Shown in pieces: positions 62,039 through 64,000 of a stretch of DNA of 64,000 nt. The notes beneath the pieces are model-generated. The model saw only the letters and a list, made by a program, of their open reading frames with translations, searched no databases and was not told where the DNA came from. The DNA is from Marinobacter alexandrii (GTDB taxonomy: Bacteria; Bacteroidota; Bacteroidia; Cytophagales; Cyclobacteriaceae). Both the position numbers and the translations under genes were made by a program. The first letter of the stretch is position 1. Every line of letters begins with the position of its first letter. Location of the stretch: assembly GCA_039984955.1 (NCBI GenBank), contig JBDWTN010000007.1:248001-312000 (forward strand), given 5' to 3'.

Positions 62039-63337
62039 TTAATTTGATAGACCAGCCTCGGATACTGTGATCAATAGAGCAAGCTTGATGGCTCTTGCAC
62101 CATCAATGTTGGCCCACCACTCATCCAAGGAATGGGCATTTTTTCCTCTTCCTCCCCTTCCGATCGTTACGGATGGTATACCTAGAGAAATAGGAATATT
62201 ACCATTGGTGGAACCTGTAGTTTCTCTCAATCGAGCACCTAACAAAATTGTGGAGGCAATAGAGCGCTGAATGAGTGGCAATTCCCTTGAAAGCTCTCCT
62301 GAAGGTCTGTCCCCAATAGGCTCCAGATTCAAGATTACTTTATCCTCTACGCCAGATTTATTGTAATCATCTACCGCTCTTTCCATATTTGATTTAAACA
62401 GGCTATCCATTGCTACTATTCGCATGGGGTCAAGCGAGCGGATATCCACCTCAAACCACGATTCAAACGGTATCGAATTAACCGACGTGCCTCCTCCAAT
62501 CCGTCCGATATTGAAAGAAGTCTTCGGTCCTTTGGCCACATACTTGCCTGCCTCCATTGTAAAATAATCAATAGCTTTTGCGAGAGCATGGTGTGGGTTT
62601 GCCAAACCAAAAGCTCCCCAGGAATGTCCTCCTGGACCGCTGAAATTGGCCCGATATCTAACCGATCCTAAAGCTTTGTAATTGATCCTACCTACAGAAC
62701 CTCCATCAATGCCAATCCAGGAATCTATTTTCACATCGCTCTTTTCACTAAATAGGTGCTTGACTCCTCGAAGGTCTCCAATACCTTCTTCTCCTACTGT
62801 TCCAACAAACAATAAATCATTTTCCGTTTCAATAGTTGCATGATTCATCGCCCTTAAAATTTGAAGAACCATGGCTAATCCTCTTGTATCATCCCCTACT
62901 CCAGGAGCATAGAGTGTATCTCCCTTTCTGGTCACTGTCACATCTGTCTCTTCTGGAAAAACAGTATCGAGGTGAGCATCCAGAGCTACCGTCTTTTTCG
63001 AGTTAGTCCCTTTTCTTAGCGCTATAACATTTCCAACTTCATCAATCCAAGCACTATCTACTCCTGCCGATTCAAGCATATCCTTAAACATTTTTGCCCT
63101 TTTTTCTTCTCCAAAAGGAGGAGCAGGAACCTCCGTAAGATCTATCAAAGTTTTCATCAAAGGCTCATCTTGTTCATCTATGTAGACAAAAGCATCCTGT
63201 ACTCGAGCTCTTTTAAGCAGGTTGGAGGTCGCTTTTACATGTTTGCCATCAATGTTTGCTTCTTTTAGTGCTTTTTTACTTTGAGCAAAAGTCGAACTCA
63301 ATGTGAAAATTATTAGTAGACTTGAAATTAGTTTCAT
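62039..63337 (-). CDS. M20-family metallohydrolase (peptidase T-like)
   Basis: A 432-residue secreted hydrolase (signal peptide ending STFAQS). M20 motifs: VALDAHLDTVFPE (His, Asp), GVGDDTRGLAMVLQ (Asp), FVGTVGEEGIGDLRG (Glu-Glu), SGPGGHSWGAFGLANPHH, and IGRGGRGKNAHSLDEWW (His near the end). Likely degrades peptides in the periplasm or outside. It is followed, 14 bases away on the same strand and upstream in transcription, by the aspartase gene. Confidence 0.88.
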   Translation of the reverse strand: MKLISSLLIIFTLSSTFAQSKKALKEANIDGKHVKATSNLLKRARVQDAFVYIDEQDEPLMKTLIDLTEVPAPPFGEEKRAKMFKDMLESAGVDSAWIDEVGNVIALRKGTNSKKTVALDAHLDTVFPEETDVTVTRKGDTLYAPGVGDDTRGLAMVLQILRAMNHATIETENDLLFVGTVGEEGIGDLRGVKHLFSEKSDVKIDSWIGIDGGSVGRINYKALGSVRYRANFSGPGGHSWGAFGLANPHHALAKAIDYFTMEAGKYVAKGPKTSFNIGRIGGGTSVNSIPFESWFEVDIRSLDPMRIVAMDSLFKSNMERAVDDYNKSGVEDKVILNLEPIGDRPSGELSRELPLIQRSIASTILLGARLRETTGSTNGNIPISLGIPSVTIGRGGRGKNAHSLDEWWANIDGARAIKLALLITVSEAGLSN

Positions 63338-63351
63338 TTGGAAAATAGGGT

Positions 63352-64000
63352 TTAGGATTGTTGTTGAGTAAGGTTAGCTGGTTCTAAGATTTTATCCAGT
63401 TCTACTTGGGGCATTAAATCGTATTTCAAAACAAGTTCATAAATGCTCTCATTTGATCTTTGAGCTTCTTTGGCTAAGCTACTACATTGGTCATACCCTA
63501 GCGTAGGACAGAGTGCCGTTACCAACCCAATACTGTTTCGAAAAGTATCCAGGCAGTGTTCTGAGTTTGCAGTAATCCCTCGAATACATTTCTGTCGTAA
63601 CATCTTGATCCCTTTAGTAAGTAAATGAATAGAATCAAATAAGCTAAAAACGATCACTGGCTCAAAAGCATTAAGCTCTAGTTGACCAGCTTCGGCAGCC
63701 ATATTTACGGTGAGGTCATTCCCAATCACCTTAAATGCAATTTGATTTACCGCTTCGGGGATAACTGGATTTACCTTACCAGGCATAATCGACGATCCCG
63801 GTTGAGCAGGAGGTAAATTAATTTCATTGAAGCCGGCTCTAGGTCCAGAGGAAAGCAAACGCAAGTCGTTACAAATTTTTGAAAGTTTGATGGCTATACG
63901 CTTGATAGCAGATGAGAACATAATAAACGACCCTGTATCTTGAGTAGCCTCGACAAGGTCTGTCGCACCCACAATAGGTAGTCCTGAAATGGAAGCTAAG
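63352..64000 (-). CDS. aspA: Aspartate ammonia-lyase, C-terminal part (cut by window edge)
   Basis: About 216 codons of the C-terminal part; the frame stays open to the edge. The signature GSSIMPGKVNPVIPEAVNQ is the class II fumarase/aspartase motif, and ATQDTG, LSKICNDLRLLSSGPRAGFNEINLPPAQPG, and IGNDLTVNMAAEAGQLELNAFEPV point to aspartase rather than fumarase. It converts aspartate to fumarate and ammonia. It precedes the M20 hydrolase gene in transcription, 14 bases apart, so they may be co-expressed. Confidence 0.9.
   Translation of the reverse strand, partial: LASISGLPIVGATDLVEATQDTGSFIMFSSAIKRIAIKLSKICNDLRLLSSGPRAGFNEINLPPAQPGSSIMPGKVNPVIPEAVNQIAFKVIGNDLTVNMAAEAGQLELNAFEPVIVFSLFDSIHLLTKGIKMLRQKCIRGITANSEHCLDTFRNSIGLVTALCPTLGYDQCSSLAKEAQRSNESIYELVLKYDLMPQVELDKILEPANLTQQQS

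Noticed and set aside
1-64000. tRNA, rRNA or riboswitch genes
   Set aside because: No cloverleaf, rRNA-like stretch or recognised riboswitch core was seen by eye; a covariance search could overturn this.

Overview
The window looks like a chromosome segment of a Bacteroidota bacterium, most likely order Cytophagales. Evidence: a very large secreted protein with a type IX secretion (Por) C-terminal sorting domain; an outer-membrane beta-barrel receptor with a carboxypeptidase-like N-terminal domain; LytS/LytTR two-component genes; families typical of the phylum (DUF4476, DUF6624, permease-prefix FtsX proteins with PadR repressors); near absence of Shine-Dalgarno sites; and several TAnnTTTG -10 boxes. 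No rRNA, tRNA or CRISPR array was seen.

Layout. 1-4.4 kb: an envelope operon (DUF4476 protein, CsgG-like protein, two LPP20-type lipoproteins). 4.4-5.2 kb: a REP-associated tyrosine transposase flanked by its own palindromes. 5.2-9.5 kb: an outer-membrane receptor and a LytS/LytTR pair. 9.5-12.6 kb: a PadR/FtsX module with three operator-like direct repeats. 12.6-22.8 kb: a lipoprotein of Tiki/TraB-like type, a photolyase-related protein, YiaA, a phospholipase-D-like lipoprotein, an amidohydrolase, and a beta-lactamase-fold protein without its SxxK motif. 22.8-24.2 kb: an overlapping operon of ECF sigma factor, small protein and ClpP paralogue. 24.4-28.1 kb: poorly known membrane and secreted genes, ending with a membrane protein/cytochrome c pair. 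28.3-32.5 kb: the type IX-secreted giant. 32.7-36.3 kb: SDR, SDR-DUF2867 and photolyase. 37-40 kb: a GCS2-like/CBS fusion overlapping a zinc deacylase. 42.2-45.3 kb: a second PadR/FtsX module, again with three repeats but of another sequence. 45.3-49.8 kb: metabolic and membrane genes.

The most striking structure is at about 50.0-53.4 kb. Five plus-strand genes (secreted protein, class D beta-lactamase, AraC-type regulator, VOC protein, methyltransferase-like protein) are separated by imperfect palindromes that behave like integron attC sites. Each cassette begins with a GTT-type core whose reverse complement reappears as the first bases of the palindrome at the end of the same cassette (two exact matches, two with one mismatch). 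A TAnnTTTG box lies just before the first cassette. No integrase gene is present, so this looks like a cluster of attC sites lacking an integrase.

53.5-64 kb: a beta-barrel protein, a 3'-end remnant of a lost regulator gene, GNAT proteins, a membrane-anchored winged-helix regulator divergent from a TonB-like protein, a 1341-residue AsmA-like protein, a monooxygenase-fold protein, an M20-family hydrolase, and the C-terminal part of aspartate ammonia-lyase running off the window. Family names are from recognition of motifs by eye; no database search was run.
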